Assembly: GCF_029960785.1 (NCBI RefSeq)
Contig: NZ_JASBQE010000014.1
Location: 1 to 64,000 of the forward strand
Direction of reading: 5' to 3'
Length of the DNA: 64,000 nucleotides
Origin: Polyangium sp. 15x6
Lineage (GTDB): Bacteria; Myxococcota_A; Polyangia; Polyangiales; Polyangiaceae
A program made the position numbers and the translations under genes. Within the stretch, counting starts at the first letter, position 1, and every line of letters starts with the position of its first letter. Shown one piece after another: positions 8,178-19,500 of the stretch. The notes below the pieces were generated by a model. The model saw nothing but the letters and a program-made list of their open reading frames with translations, was not told where the DNA came from and searched no databases.

Positions 8178-8893
8178 TTCTCTTCCTTTGCTCGCCTGCA
8201 TACGGCGCCCATCATGTCGTAGCTGTAGCCGCGGCTCGTCTCCACCCGGACCACTTCGAGGCCTTGACCGACGAGGATCTCCTTGAACTCGGCCACCGTC
8301 CAGAGCTCACGATACCCGAGGTTCAGCTCTGGATATACCTCGTAGTAGACGCGCGAAAGCGGAGTATCCATAGGCACGAGCAAGAGGAGCATTCCGCCCT
8401 CGCGCAGGTGCTTCGTGTGTGCCCGGAGGATATCCGTCTTGTCCGCGAAGTGCTCGATGACGCCGAAGCTGCACACGACGTCATGCCGCTCGGCAGACGC
8501 GTACGTGAACAGATCCGACATCACGTAGTCTATCCTATCCTTGGTGTGGTCGTCCATGGCGTCGAACGCGCGCCGCGCCTCGGTATTGTTGTCGACGAGC
8601 CTGCCCTCCATGCCGTACTCGCTGACGAGCCACCGGGTGAGGAACCCCGTGCCGGCGCCGAGCTCGAGCACCCTCTGCCCTCGGAAATCGATTCCTCGAA
8701 GCAGGCTACGCAGCATGCGCGTGACGACGAAGGTGAACTGCGGGCGGCTCTCGCCAAGCTCTGCGCGTAGATGCAACAGAACGGCGAGCGGATCCAGTCG
8801 CCCCAAGTAATCCTCGGCGCGCATGCGGGAAAAGTAACCCGACCAATCGAACTCTCCGCCAGAATCGGCCAACATGTTGCGCGTCAGGTACAT
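8174..8893 (-). CDS. SAM-dependent O-methyltransferase (FkbG-like role)
   Basis: A 239-residue class I methyltransferase with the SAM-binding motif VLELGAGTG (75-83) and the post-motif segment SFGVIEHF. The start at 8893 is chosen because GAGGAG lies seven bases upstream; longer frames reach 9091 but would run into the monooxygenase gene and lack family similarity. It follows the monooxygenase after 55 bp. Given the four neighbours of the methoxymalonyl set, the best guess is that it methylates hydroxymalonyl-ACP. It could instead methylate the finished polyketide. Confidence 0.85.
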   Translation of the reverse strand: MYLTRNMLADSGGEFDWSGYFSRMRAEDYLGRLDPLAVLLHLRAELGESRPQFTFVVTRMLRSLLRGIDFRGQRVLELGAGTGFLTRWLVSEYGMEGRLVDNNTEARRAFDAMDDHTKDRIDYVMSDLFTYASAERHDVVCSFGVIEHFADKTDILRAHTKHLREGGMLLLLVPMDTPLSRVYYEVYPELNLGYRELWTVAEFKEILVGQGLEVVRVETSRGYSYDMMGAVCRRAKEEK

Positions 8894-8900
8894 TGGGGCA

Positions 8901-8906
8901 CTCCTC
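8901..8906 (-). promoter_or_regulatory. Shine-Dalgarno site fixing the methyltransferase start
   Basis: GAGGAG on the minus strand lies seven bases upstream of the ATG at 8893-8891. It sits in the largest gap (55 bp) of the operon, where translational coupling by overlap is absent. Confidence 0.6.
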
Positions 8907-8948
8907 GATGGGGATGACGCTCGGCGAGCGCCCTCCGCGATGTCCTTT

Positions 8949-10325
8949 TCATGCCGTCTGCCCCGTGAAATCGCGAGGGGCCGCCGACCCGGCGCGGCGC
9001 GAGGCCGCGAGAACTTCCCAGACCATCCCGGGCGATACGAGCCCGGCCGGTGAACGCAGGAGATGGGTGATCTCGAGGGTCGTCCTGGCAACCATCTCCG
9101 ACACCTGCCCAGCCCCCATCACGCGTCGCATGTAAGCGCCCAGGAGCTTCGTGGCGAAATTCGAGCCCGAGGTGCCCTTCAGCCCCTTCGTCTGCGGGAG
9201 CGTGAGATCGCCCCCGGTGGCCATCTGCCATAACATCGCAATGGGCTTCGCCGCGCGACGGTAAAATGCCTGAACGAACGCGGCGTCGGTCGCCGGGACA
9301 CGCCCGAGCGTCGCTGCGAGGGCCTCCGACTGGAGGACCGCAGACGTCATTCCCTGTCCGTAGACGGGATTCAGGCTGCAAATGGAGTCCCCGAAGAGCA
9401 GGAAGCCGTCAGGGGTGTTCTTCATCCGATCCACGCGGCGCCATTGGCTCGACGGCACCCGGTGGAAGACGATGTCGCCGAGCGACTCGGACTCCGAGAT
9501 CACGTCGGCAATGACGGGCGAAGGGAGGCTGCGCGCGAAATCGAGGAACCCCTGCTCATCGGCGGGCGGATGGTCCCCGTGGTATCCGACGAGCGTCACG
9601 ATCCACCGCGGTCCCTCCATCGGCGATGCGACGCCGAGGCGCTGCGGCGGATCGGTACCCACCATCGCGAGCCGAAAATCGCGGCGAGCGTCTTCCACCC
9701 TGCGGACCACACGGCTCGCATACCCCACGTCGACCGTGACCTCCTCGGCGTCCGGCGTCTCGAAGCCGAGCTCCGGCAGCCAGCGGACGGCGCGAGACGC
9801 GCGGCCCGTGGCATCGACGATCAGATCGGCCTCGACGAGGGAGCCGTCCTCGACCTTCACGCCCACGATGCGTCCGCCGCGCTTGCTCAAGCCGACAGCC
9901 GTCGTCCGCGGCCGGATGCTCACGCCCGGCAGGGAAGCGACGCGCCGGCGGACGTGATGTTCGAGCAATGCCCGCGAGCAGGTGGGTATGTCGAACGATG
10001 ATTCGCAGCGAATGCGCGGGGCCCCGCCGACGAACGCATACCCGTCGCGGCCATGGTTCACGAGCACGGCGCCGTCTTCGAGCAACGCGGCGCCGAGCCC
10101 GGGGAACCATCCTTCGAGCGTGCGCTGCCCGAGGCCGAGCATGGTATGATAATGACGCGCCTGGGGGACGCCGCGTCGATCGTCGGGGGTCTCGGGGATC
10201 TCGTCGCGATCGAGCACGACGACCTCGTCGAAATGCTTCGCGAGCGCCCTCGCCGCACAGAGCCCGCCCATGCTCGCGCCGATGACGACCGCCCGCTGGC
10301 GGCCCGATGCTGCTGCATTCATCAT
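8949..10325 (-). CDS. Flavin monooxygenase, MonCI/squalene-epoxidase type
   Basis: A 458-residue FAD enzyme. The N-terminal dinucleotide fold is VVIGASMGG (13-21), followed by GVPQARHYH (52-60), VDATGR (about 170-175) and [15 protein letters not shown] (312-326). From memory these segments, and their order, closely resemble the polyether epoxidases MonCI and Lsd18, a branch of the squalene-epoxidase-like flavin monooxygenases. The dedicated halogenase motif WxWxIP is absent. The inferred role is epoxidation of one polyketide alkene, possibly followed by cyclic-ether formation, as proposed for a related enzyme in ambruticin biosynthesis. The first ATG at 10325 overlaps the PKS-5 stop by ATGA; a second ATG follows at once. 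Related reductases or hydroxylases remain possible. Confidence 0.85.
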   Translation of the reverse strand: MMNAAASGRQRAVVIGASMGGLCAARALAKHFDEVVVLDRDEIPETPDDRRGVPQARHYHTMLGLGQRTLEGWFPGLGAALLEDGAVLVNHGRDGYAFVGGAPRIRCESSFDIPTCSRALLEHHVRRRVASLPGVSIRPRTTAVGLSKRGGRIVGVKVEDGSLVEADLIVDATGRASRAVRWLPELGFETPDAEEVTVDVGYASRVVRRVEDARRDFRLAMVGTDPPQRLGVASPMEGPRWIVTLVGYHGDHPPADEQGFLDFARSLPSPVIADVISESESLGDIVFHRVPSSQWRRVDRMKNTPDGFLLFGDSICSLNPVYGQGMTSAVLQSEALAATLGRVPATDAAFVQAFYRRAAKPIAMLWQMATGGDLTLPQTKGLKGTSGSNFATKLLGAYMRRVMGAGQVSEMVARTTLEITHLLRSPAGLVSPGMVWEVLAASRRAGSAAPRDFTGQTA

Positions 10326-13300
10326 GCTGACCTCGTGAATGACATGGTCGTCGCGATCCACTGGTCGATGACCCTCGCGGTATCGCTCACATTGTCCGAG
10401 AGCATCGTAGCATGATCACCAGGTACGACCACGACGTCATGCGGGAGCCGCCAGGTGGCGCGCCACTCCTCCTCGACCGCGGCGCTCTGCGGCGCCTTCG
10501 CGTCGAGAATCCCCGGCAAGGGCTCGGCGACGCGCACGACCAGGGTCGGCGCGGAGATCGGCGAAGGCGCCCACGCCGCGAAGAGATCGAAATACCATAT
10601 CATCGTCGCGAGCTCGTTCGCGGTGCGCGGGTCGATCTCCATGCCGGCCGCCCATACGCGACCGAGCGCTCGTTTGAATCGCGGTGTCACCTCGTGGATC
10701 AGGTACGTATCCAGCAAAACGACCCCGGCAGGAGAGATGCCTCGACGCTCGAGCTCGCTGGCGACCGCGTGCGCGACCCATCCGCCGGAGGAACACGCGA
10801 TCAGGACGAACGGGTGGCCATCGACGCAGCGAAGGACGTTCTCGACGTGCGCGTCGATGACGGAGGCAGCGGTGCGCGGCAGAGGTTCGCCGAGCGCGAA
10901 GCCTGGGTGCGGTAAGACCCAAATATCGCGGTCGTCGCGGAGGTGCGTCGCGAAGCGAGCATACTGGATCGGGCCCGTCGGGGCCGCGAGGGACGGGAGG
11001 CAGACGAAGACGGGCGGTTTGCCCCCGTGCCCGAGGCGCACAGGGCTCGGGGCATCGATCCGGCCACTCGACGACGGCTCGATCCTGCGGCTGATACCGA
11101 GCCGGGACGCGACATCCAAGATCTCCCACGCCCGATCGGCCTCGCCCATTGCATACGCCTGCGCGAAGAGCGAGAACAGGGAGGTCTCCAGGTCGACGCC
11201 AGTCGACACGTCGCGCCCCGCGCGTCCGTCGTCGCTCGATTGCGCGGCGCCCCGCGCCGCGTCGATCCGATCCACGAGCACCGTTGCCAGCTTGTCGACC
11301 GTGGGCGCATCGAAGAGCAGCGTGGCGGGGAGCGGGATGCCGATACGCGCGCCGAGCCGCTGCCGGATCTCGACGGCCATCAAGGAGTTGAGCCCGAGCT
11401 CGAGGAAGGGCCTTTGCAATGGGATGTCACCGGGCGATCCAAGGCCGAGCCGGTCGGCGACCTCCTCGCGCACCATTTCGACGATCGCCGCCCTGCGCTC
11501 GGCCATCGGGAGCTTTTCGAGTTTTTCCCGGAGGAGCGAAGACGTCTGGACCGAATGGCTCGCGCGCGGCCGGACGAGGCTCCGCAGGATCGCGGGGACG
11601 GGTTCCTGCGAGCGTTCGAGCGTCATGCGGAGCCGCACGGGATCGAGCGCCATCGGCACCGAGAAGACATCACCACGGGCGAGCGCGGTCTCGAGCAGGC
11701 GAATGCCCTGATCCATCGACAGCGCGCCCATACCCAGGTTTGCCATCCGCTCGACGTCTGCCCTGTCGAGGTGGGAGGTCATCCCGGTCTTCGCTCCCCA
11801 GTAACCGAACGCGAGCGACGTCGCAGGGAAACCACGCGCGCGACCGTGGTGCGCGAGCGCGTCGAGAAAGACGTTGGCTGCGGCATAGTTGCTCTGCCCC
11901 GGCCCCCCGAGTGTCCCCGCGACGGACGAAAACATCACGAAGCAGCGGAGATCGAGGCCCTGCGCGAGCCGATAGAGATTCCATGCCCCGGCGATCTTGG
12001 GGGCCATCACCCGGGCGAGGCGCTCGGGGGTCACCGTGCGCAAGACGCCATCGTCGAGCACGCCGGCGCAATGAAAGATGCCACGAAGGGGCAGCGCCGC
12101 GGGCATTGCATCGAGCAGCCTGCGGGCCGCGTCTTCGTCTGCTACGTCGCAAGCGGCGACGGTCACGGTCGCGCCGAGCGCTTCGAGCTCCGCTTTGACC
12201 TCCCGAGCAGCCTCGGTTTCCACGCCGCGGCGCGAGACCAGGACGAGGTGCGAAGCCCCCTTCTCGGCGAGCCAGCGAGCCGTCAATCGCCCGAGGCCCC
12301 CGAGGCCACCGGTGACGAGGAAGGAGCCCTCGAAGGAAAGCTCGCTACCGGGCGCCGACGAATTCGATTCCGCTCGAACGAGCCTGGGGACGAGCACGCG
12401 CCCACGACGGAGGGCCACATCCGGCTCGTCCTCCCGAAAGAGCACCTCGACGAGGGCGTCGCCGTCGACGCCCGAGGGGTCGATATCCACGATACGCAGT
12501 CCGAGCTCGGGGTGCTCGTTGCGCGCGCTGCGGGCGAGCCCCCACAAGGGCGATTGCCCTAGCGCAGGCACGTCTTCCCTGCTCTCCGTCGCAATCGCGC
12601 CTCTCGTGACCCAGACGAGGCGCGCGGGCCGACGCTCGTTCGACACGAGCGCCTGCAACTCCGTGAGCGCCTCCGTGGAGAGCGCCATGGTCCGCTCGAA
12701 GAGCCCATCCCCTTCGCTCGGCGACGAAGGCCAGACGCGGAGAATCCCATCGAAGCCGGCGAGCGCGTCGAGGCTGGCCTCCTCGACCCTCACGCCTCGA
12801 CGTTCGAGCGCACGCTTCACGTCGGTCGCGAGGGCACCGCCGTCCGAAATCCATGCGAAGCGCCCGAGCGAGCCGCCCGCGCGCCGCGGCAATTCCTGCC
12901 ATGTGACGGTGTAGTCGTGTCGCTCCGCCCCACTCGCGCGACGCAGCGAGGCTTCGTCGGCCCGCTTGAGGCGAAGCCCGCGGAGCTCGCCCGCGAAAAT
13001 GCCTCGTTCGTCGTAGAGCGTGACATCCGCGCGGTGCACCTCGTCATTCTCCTTGACGCGCGTGACGCGGGCCCAGAGCGCCGTGTGCCCTTTTTGCCAG
13101 ATCTCCATCCCCTCGATCCAGAATGGCAAGTAGAGCCCGTCCTGGACCTCGCCTTGCCAGAGCCCGAGGGCGTGGAGCACACCATCGAGCAGCGCAGGAT
13201 GGATGATATGGCTCTTCGCCTCAGCGTGCCACGAAGTGTCGAGCGAGACGTTCACCCATCGCACGACGCCGTCGTCACCTCGGTCCTCGGTGAACGAGGC

Positions 13301-16300
13301 GCGCAGCGTCTGGAATCCAGGACCATATTCGAGTCCGTGCCGCCGCAATGCCTCGTAGTACCCGGCGAGCGGCTCTTGCACCGCGCCCTCCGGGGGGAGC
13401 TTCCACAATGCGGGCGGCGCCGCCTTCTCTTTCCCCGGCGGCTCGAACGCCGCCTCTGCATGCAAGACCCAGGAGAGCTGCTCCGCCTCGCGCCCGACGG
13501 GCGTGCTGTGGACGAGCACCCGGCGCGCGCCGCCGATGCCCGATGGGACGACGCTGACTTGCAGGCGGACTTCGCCGCGATCCGGCAAGACGAGCGGCGT
13601 ATGCACGAGCCCTTCGGTGAGGCTCGGATGCCCGGCGCCGCCTATCGCCTCGATCGCCGCCTCCATGAGCTCGAACAGCGCGACCGCGGGCAGCAGCGTG
13701 CGGTCGAGCACGACGTGGTCCCGGCACCAGGCCGGATCGTGGCGCGAGAGCGTCGTGTCGAAGAGCCACGCGCCGCTGTCCGCGGCTAGCCGGCCCGCCC
13801 CGAGCAAGGGGTGCTCGCTGCGGATCCAGCCCGCCGCCGCGCGCTTCTTCGTCGGCTCAATCCAGTATCGTTCCTGCTGAAACGAATACGTGGGCAGCGG
13901 GACGCGACGGCCCTTCGGCAATACACGATCGTATTTCAGCGGCAGCCCCCGCGCGTGGAGTTCGCCCCAGGAGAGGAGCATTCGCCTCGTGCCACCCTCG
14001 CCCTTGCGGAGAGACCCGACGACCGCGCCCGGTCGCCCCGATTCCTCCACGGCGGCGTGCAAGGTCAACGTCAGCGTGGGGACGGGGCTCATCTCCACGA
14101 AGAACTGATGCCCGTCTTCGAGCAGCGCTCTCGCACCGTCGGCGAAGCGTACGGTTTGCCGTACGTTCCTGTACCAGTAGTCGGGGCCGAGCTCGGCGCC
14201 GTCGACGGGCCGACCGGCGACCGTCGAATAGAACCGCACGGTCGACGAGCGCGGCGTGATGCCCGCGAGCCGATCGACGAGCGCGCCGCGGAGAGCCTCG
14301 ACCTGCGTGCCGTGCGTGGCGATGGATTCGCCCACGCGCCGCGCGAAGATATTCGCGTCGCGCAGCTCGCGCAAGAAACGGTCGAGGGCCTCGGACTTGC
14401 CGGAGACGACGGTCGATCGCGCGCTGTTGATGGCCGCGATGGCGATTTCGTCCCCGAAGCGGCGCACGCGTTCCTCGAGCTCTGCGGCGGAGAGCTCCAC
14501 GGCGGCCATGGCGCCCTGCCCCGCGAGCGGCAGGAGCGCGCGGCTGCGCAGCGCGATCACCCGGGACGCGTCCTCCAGGGAGAGCGCGCCGGCGACACAC
14601 GCCGCCGCAATCTCCCCCTGGCTGTGGCCAATGACCGCGTCGGGCTCGACGCCCATGGAGCGCCATACCGCCGCGAGGGCGACCATCATGGAGAACAACA
14701 CCGGTTGCACCACGTCGATCCGCTGCATGGATGGCGCGCCTGCATCCCCGCGGAGGACCTCGCGCAAGGACCAATCCACGTGCCGTGACAGGGCTGCCTC
14801 GCACGCATCGATCTGCTCGCGAAAGACGGTCGAGGTGGCGAGGAGCTCCCGGGCCATCTCGGCCCACTGCGAGCCCTGACCGGGAAAAACGAACGCGACC
14901 TTCCCGGAGACGTCGGCGTCGCCCGTGACGACCTCCGGGGAATGCCTCCCTTGCGCGAGCGATTCCAGGGCCGAAAGGAGCGCTTCGCGCTCGGTCGCGA
15001 CGACCACCGCGCGGCGTTCGAATTGCGTCCGCGTGGTGGCCAGCGCGTACGAGAGGTCCGGAAGGTCGATCTCCGGGTGCACGAGGAGGTGCACGCGCAG
15101 CCGGTCCGCCTGGGCGCGCAGTGCCGATTCGGTCTTCGCCGAGACGAGGAACGGTAGCCACTCCGGCCGCGGAGCGGGCGCTCCCACGGCCTCGTCGCGC
15201 GCTGCGGGCGCTGCCTCGAGGATGACGTGCGCATTCGTGCCGCTCAGGCCAAACGACGAGATGGCTGCGCGGCGGGGACGGCCCTTTTCGTGCCACGGCA
15301 CCGGCGACGTGAGGAGGCGGATCGCGCCGGAGGACCAATCCACGTGGGGCGAGGGCGACGCGGCATGGAGGGTCGCCGGCAGCACACCATGTTGCATGGC
15401 AAGCACCATCTTGACGAGGCCCGCGACGCCCGCAGCGGCCTGGGTATGGCCGAAGTTCGATTTGATGCTCCCGAGCCACAAGGGGTTCTCGTGGGAATGA
15501 GCTCGACCGTAGGTGGCGAGGAGCGCCTGGGCCTCGATGGGATCCCCGAGCTTGGTCCCCGTCCCGTGCGCCTCCACGACGTCGATGTCCCCGGGAAGAA
15601 GCCCCGCATGGCCGAGCGCCTTTCGGATCACGATCTGCTGCGCGGGACCATTCGGTGCGGTGAGCCCCTGACTCCTCCCGTCCTGGTTCAGCGCCGAGCC
15701 GCGCACGATGGCGAGCACGGGGTGCCCATTGCGCCGCGCATCGGAGAGCCGTTCGAGCAGGAGCATTCCGATGCCCTCACCCCACCCGGCGCCATCGGCC
15801 GCCGACGAGAACGGCTTGCACCGGCCATCCCGCGCAAGCACGCGCTGGCGGCTGAACTCGGTGAAGCTCGTCGGCGTCGCCATGATGGTCACGCCGCCTG
15901 CGAGGGCGAGCGCGCAATCGCCATTACGAAGCGCCTGGCAGGCCACATGAACCGCCGTGAGGGACGAGCTGCACGCCGTATCGACGGTGACGGCCGGTCC
16001 CTGGAGGCCCAGGGTGTACGAAACCCGCCCCGAGGCAATGCTGCCGCCCGTCCCCGTGGCGACCTGGCCATCGAAGGCGTCGGGCGATTGCAAGAGGTTC
16101 GCCCCGTAATCCTGGAACATGATGCCGACGAAGACGCCGGTCGTGCTGCCTTGCAAGGAGGCCGGGACGATTCCGGCATGTTCGAGGGTCTCCCAGCAGA
16201 CCTCGAGCAGGAGCCGCTGCTGCGGATCCGTTGCGGCAGCTTCGCGTGGACCAATGCCAAAAAACGCGGCGTCGAACCGATCCGCGTCGTGGACGAACCC

Positions 16301-16591
16301 CCCCTCGCGCACGTAGCTCTTTCCGCGGGCGTCGGGGTCCGGATCGTAGAGTTCCTCGACGTTCCAGCCGCGGTTCATCGGGAACGCGGAGATCGCGTCC
16401 GTCCCCGAGGCGAGCAGCCGCCAGAGGTCCTCGGGACTCCGGACGCCGCCGGGAAAACGGCAGCCCATGCCGACGATCGCGATGGGCTCGTTCGCCGCCG
16501 ACGCGAGCTCTCGATTCTGCTGGCGCAGGCGCTCGACTTCCTTCAACGCCGTACGAAGCGCGTCGACGAGTTTGTCAGGGGAGGAGCTCAT
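10322..16591 (-). CDS. Type I PKS-5: module 5 (KS-AT-DH-KR-ACP) and thioesterase
   Basis: A 2089-residue terminal PKS. An N-terminal coiled-coil docking segment (1-33, with LKEVERLR) leads into KS (34-460), AT (about 563-855), DH (925-1220), KR (1230-1690), ACP (Ser near 1737) and TE (1856-2089). It performs the last extension and releases the chain by hydrolysis or lactonisation. The AT is not of the malonyl type. The ACP is the only one here with GLNSL in place of DSL. The DH and TE active-site loops also depart from consensus. It begins inside the PKS-4 stop (ATGA), and its own stop overlaps the monooxygenase start. Details are given in the module and TE entries. Confidence 0.97.
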   Translation of the reverse strand: MSSSPDKLVDALRTALKEVERLRQQNRELASAANEPIAIVGMGCRFPGGVRSPEDLWRLLASGTDAISAFPMNRGWNVEELYDPDPDARGKSYVREGGFVHDADRFDAAFFGIGPREAAATDPQQRLLLEVCWETLEHAGIVPASLQGSTTGVFVGIMFQDYGANLLQSPDAFDGQVATGTGGSIASGRVSYTLGLQGPAVTVDTACSSSLTAVHVACQALRNGDCALALAGGVTIMATPTSFTEFSRQRVLARDGRCKPFSSAADGAGWGEGIGMLLLERLSDARRNGHPVLAIVRGSALNQDGRSQGLTAPNGPAQQIVIRKALGHAGLLPGDIDVVEAHGTGTKLGDPIEAQALLATYGRAHSHENPLWLGSIKSNFGHTQAAAGVAGLVKMVLAMQHGVLPATLHAASPSPHVDWSSGAIRLLTSPVPWHEKGRPRRAAISSFGLSGTNAHVILEAAPAARDEAVGAPAPRPEWLPFLVSAKTESALRAQADRLRVHLLVHPEIDLPDLSYALATTRTQFERRAVVVATEREALLSALESLAQGRHSPEVVTGDADVSGKVAFVFPGQGSQWAEMARELLATSTVFREQIDACEAALSRHVDWSLREVLRGDAGAPSMQRIDVVQPVLFSMMVALAAVWRSMGVEPDAVIGHSQGEIAAACVAGALSLEDASRVIALRSRALLPLAGQGAMAAVELSAAELEERVRRFGDEIAIAAINSARSTVVSGKSEALDRFLRELRDANIFARRVGESIATHGTQVEALRGALVDRLAGITPRSSTVRFYSTVAGRPVDGAELGPDYWYRNVRQTVRFADGARALLEDGHQFFVEMSPVPTLTLTLHAAVEESGRPGAVVGSLRKGEGGTRRMLLSWGELHARGLPLKYDRVLPKGRRVPLPTYSFQQERYWIEPTKKRAAAGWIRSEHPLLGAGRLAADSGAWLFDTTLSRHDPAWCRDHVVLDRTLLPAVALFELMEAAIEAIGGAGHPSLTEGLVHTPLVLPDRGEVRLQVSVVPSGIGGARRVLVHSTPVGREAEQLSWVLHAEAAFEPPGKEKAAPPALWKLPPEGAVQEPLAGYYEALRRHGLEYGPGFQTLRASFTEDRGDDGVVRWVNVSLDTSWHAEAKSHIIHPALLDGVLHALGLWQGEVQDGLYLPFWIEGMEIWQKGHTALWARVTRVKENDEVHRADVTLYDERGIFAGELRGLRLKRADEASLRRASGAERHDYTVTWQELPRRAGGSLGRFAWISDGGALATDVKRALERRGVRVEEASLDALAGFDGILRVWPSSPSEGDGLFERTMALSTEALTELQALVSNERRPARLVWVTRGAIATESREDVPALGQSPLWGLARSARNEHPELGLRIVDIDPSGVDGDALVEVLFREDEPDVALRRGRVLVPRLVRAESNSSAPGSELSFEGSFLVTGGLGGLGRLTARWLAEKGASHLVLVSRRGVETEAAREVKAELEALGATVTVAACDVADEDAARRLLDAMPAALPLRGIFHCAGVLDDGVLRTVTPERLARVMAPKIAGAWNLYRLAQGLDLRCFVMFSSVAGTLGGPGQSNYAAANVFLDALAHHGRARGFPATSLAFGYWGAKTGMTSHLDRADVERMANLGMGALSMDQGIRLLETALARGDVFSVPMALDPVRLRMTLERSQEPVPAILRSLVRPRASHSVQTSSLLREKLEKLPMAERRAAIVEMVREEVADRLGLGSPGDIPLQRPFLELGLNSLMAVEIRQRLGARIGIPLPATLLFDAPTVDKLATVLVDRIDAARGAAQSSDDGRAGRDVSTGVDLETSLFSLFAQAYAMGEADRAWEILDVASRLGISRRIEPSSSGRIDAPSPVRLGHGGKPPVFVCLPSLAAPTGPIQYARFATHLRDDRDIWVLPHPGFALGEPLPRTAASVIDAHVENVLRCVDGHPFVLIACSSGGWVAHAVASELERRGISPAGVVLLDTYLIHEVTPRFKRALGRVWAAGMEIDPRTANELATMIWYFDLFAAWAPSPISAPTLVVRVAEPLPGILDAKAPQSAAVEEEWRATWRLPHDVVVVPGDHATMLSDNVSDTARVIDQWIATTMSFTRSA
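10325..11026 (-). other. Thioesterase domain of PKS-5
   Basis: About 230 C-terminal residues form a PKS release thioesterase. It begins near [11 protein letters not shown], has the nucleophile in ACSSGG (Ser near 1932), the acid in LLDTY and the His in GDHATML (near 2060). The nucleophile elbow reads ACSSG in place of the usual GHSxG, but the triad appears complete. An acidic, poorly conserved linker of about 90 residues separates it from the ACP. Macrolactone formation is likely because several chain hydroxyls are available, but hydrolysis cannot be excluded. Confidence 0.85.
11027..16492 (-). other. PKS module 5: KS-AT(non-malonyl)-DH-KR(B)-ACP
   Basis: The KS has TACSSS with EAHGTGT and KSNFGH (class II, see findings). 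The AT has GHSQGE and, where malonyl enzymes read HAFH and methylmalonyl enzymes YASH, it reads IATH; the catalytic His is kept. This predicts an unusual extender, with methoxymalonyl-ACP or ethylmalonyl-CoA as candidates. The DH is of the classical family, with its first motif [12 protein letters not shown] (His near 959, with Asp where Gly is usual and Ala where PG is usual) and second motif HPALLDG (Asp near 1135). The KR has GGLGGLG, a B-type LDD and the Ser/Tyr pair. The ACP reads GLNSL. Predicted outcome: a 2-substituted enoyl ester if the DH works, otherwise a 3-hydroxy ester. Confidence 0.85.
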
Positions 16592-19500
16592 TCGTCGTTC
16601 GTCCCTTCATCCATGGCAGGCGCCGCGATCCCGAGCGCCAGCTCGATCAGCTCTTCGGCCGACATCCCGTCGATCGCTTCGGTCTCGGAGCGACCGGACG
16701 CTCCGGCGGCCTCGGTCGGGGGCCCGGCGGCGAGGTTCAGCAGCGCATCGAGGAGCCCTGCCTCGCGAAGTCGTTCGAGCGGAATCGAAGCGACCCGGCG
16801 GCGCACCTCTTCGTCCGCGAGCGACGGCGTCGCGACGGCGGGGGCGTCGTCGCCGAGGAGCTCGCCGCGCAAAAGCCGGACGAGAGCGGCAGGGCTCGGA
16901 TGATCGAAGAGGAGCGTGGCCGGTAGCCGCAGCCCGGTCGCGGCGCCGAGGCGATTTCGCAGCTCGACCGCCATCAGAGAATCCATTCCGAGCTCCTGGA
17001 GGGGTCGATTCGGCTCGACGGCGTGGCTCGGGCTGCCGAGCACGTGTCCTGCCTCTTTGCGGACGAGGTCGAGGAGGACACGCTCGCGTTCAGCCTCCGG
17101 GAGCGGAGCGAGGCGCTGCCGGAGCGACGCGGAGACCGACGAAGCGGCCGGCGCCGGCGGGCGCGCCTCCGTACGCACGAGGCCCCGCAGGACGGCAGGG
17201 ATCGCCTCGGCGCGGGCGCCGCCTGCCACCCCGATGTCGAGGCGCACCGGGACGAGCAGCGGTTCGCCACGGCCGAGGGCCGCGTCGAAGAGGGCGCATC
17301 CCTCATCGGCCGAGAGGAGCGAAAGGCCATGCCGCGAAAGACGCGCGCGATCGGCGTCGGTCATGCCCGCGGCCATGCCGCCGTCCGCCCACGGCCCCCA
17401 GGCGAGCGAGAGGGCATGTCGCCCCCGCGCCCGCCGCTGCGCCGCGAGCGCGTCGAGGAACGTATTGGCCGCGGCGTAGCTGGCCTGCCCTGCGTTGCCG
17501 AGGAGGCCGCTCAGGGACGAGAAGAGGACAAACGCCGCGAGATCATGGCCCCGCGTGCCCTCGTCGAGCGCGAGCGCGGCGTCGACCTTCGGCCAGAGCA
17601 CCTCGCTCACGCGGCGAGGGTCGAGCGACGAAAAGACGCCGTCGTCGAGCACGCCAGCCGTGTGAATGACCGCGGTGAGGGGGTGCTCCTCGGGGATGCT
17701 GTCGAGGAGCACGGCGAGGGCATTCCGATCGGCGACATCACACGCTGCAACCGTGACGCTCGCGCCCGCGGCACGTAAGGCGGCGCAAAGCTCGTCGACG
17801 CCAGGCGCCTCGGGGCCGCGACGCGAGGCGAGGACGAGGTGACGAACCCCATACCGAGAGACGAGATGCCGGGCGACGAGGCCGCCGAGCGCGCCCGTAC
17901 CTCCGCTGACGAGCACGGTGCCGTCCGGCGGGAAGATCACGGCTGGCGGGTCCGAAGTGGGTCGCGTTCGGGCGATACGCGGCACACGGAGGGTCCCGCC
18001 GCGAAGGGCGACCTGCGGCTCGCCGCTGGCGAGCGCGGCGGGCAGGGCGCGCCAAGAGGGCTGCTCGTCGTCGACGTCGACGAGCAGCAAAGCTCGTTCG
18101 GCGTGCTCCGTCTGTGCGACGCGGACGAGCCCCCAGAGGGGTGCGTGCACGAGATCGGCGACGTCCTCGCCGGTACGCGTTGCAATGGCGCTCCGGGTGA
18201 GGACGACGATGCGACAATCTTGCAGGCGCCGATCGGCGAGCGCCTTCTGGAGGAGCACGAGCGTCCGGTTCGTCTCTGCATGCACGAGGGACGCCGCGTC
18301 GCCGGACGTCGCCGGGAGCGTCATGGGGAGCACGAGGACGTCGGGCGCGCCGTCGCCCCGTTCGAGCGAGGCCTCCAGCGAAGCGACGTCGGCGTGCCAT
18401 TGCAGCCTGTCGAAGGCGAGCGCCAGCCGGGCAGAGACGGCGTCCGCGGCGTCGCCGATCACGGCCACGGCGCCCGTGCGAGCCCCTGGGAGCGAGGCGG
18501 CATCGCCGAGCTCGCTCCACGTCACATCGTAGAGGTCTCGGCGATCGGAATCGGCGAGGAACCGCTCCGCCGGCGCGCGTCGGGTGGCGAATCCATCGAC
18601 ATGGGCGACGGGGCGGCCCTCTTCGTCCCAGAACGTGAGATCGGACCGCGTGATCTCCGTCGACGCGGACGGCGCCGTCCCCAGAGCGTGCTCGACCCAG
18701 GCGGCGGGCCGCTGATCACCATACCAGACGAGCCGTTCCACGGAGAATGGCAATCGTGGGACGTCTTCTTTTGCCGGTCCGTCCGAGGCCGCGCCGCCGA
18801 GGCCGCCGCTCCAGAGACCGAGGCCGAACGCATTGTCGAGCGCGCCGCCCGGCAGGGGGCTGTCGCCGAGCGCCGTGTCCTCGGGGGAGACGAGCTTGCC
18901 GAGCGCCGCCGCCTTCCGCACGGCGACGATTTTTTCGAGCCACCACCACCGCGCGCGCCATTGGAGCTGCGTGGCTCGCAGCGCGACGCCGAGCTCGGAC
19001 AGCGGCCCCGGCGTCGGCCCCACGGGCGGAGGCGTGAACGGGGCCCGACGCGGCGCCTCGTGGTGGTGGAGCCCGCGGAGGAGGGCGGTCACGTGCGTCG
19101 TCCAGCCACCGTCGCTCCGGGTGGAGAGCGTGACGGAGAAACCGACCTCGCCCTCGAGCGGCGTGAGGTGAACGTGCAACGTGACGTGGTCGGTGACGTC
19201 GGCGAACGTCAAGACCTTGAGGAAATGGACGTCGCAGAGCTCGATGGGTCGGTCCGGGAAATGCGACGCGCCGATCGCGAGGAGGACGGACGGATAAAAC
19301 GCGCCTGCGATGACGATGCGATCGTAGACGAGGTGTCCGTCGAGGTACGGCTGGACGCCCGGCCCGATTTCGACGGTGTGGAGAATGGATCCGTCGGGGA
19401 GATCCATCCGGGCACCGGCGAGGCGATACCGTCCAGCGGGCACACCTCCGGGCATCGCCGGTCGCTGGGGGACGTCGATCCAGTGCCGCTCTCGCTGGAA

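Noticed and set aside
8949-10325. Flavin-dependent halogenase
   Set aside because: The WxWxIP motif and the halogenase lysine context are not seen; the motif order matches MonCI-type epoxidases.
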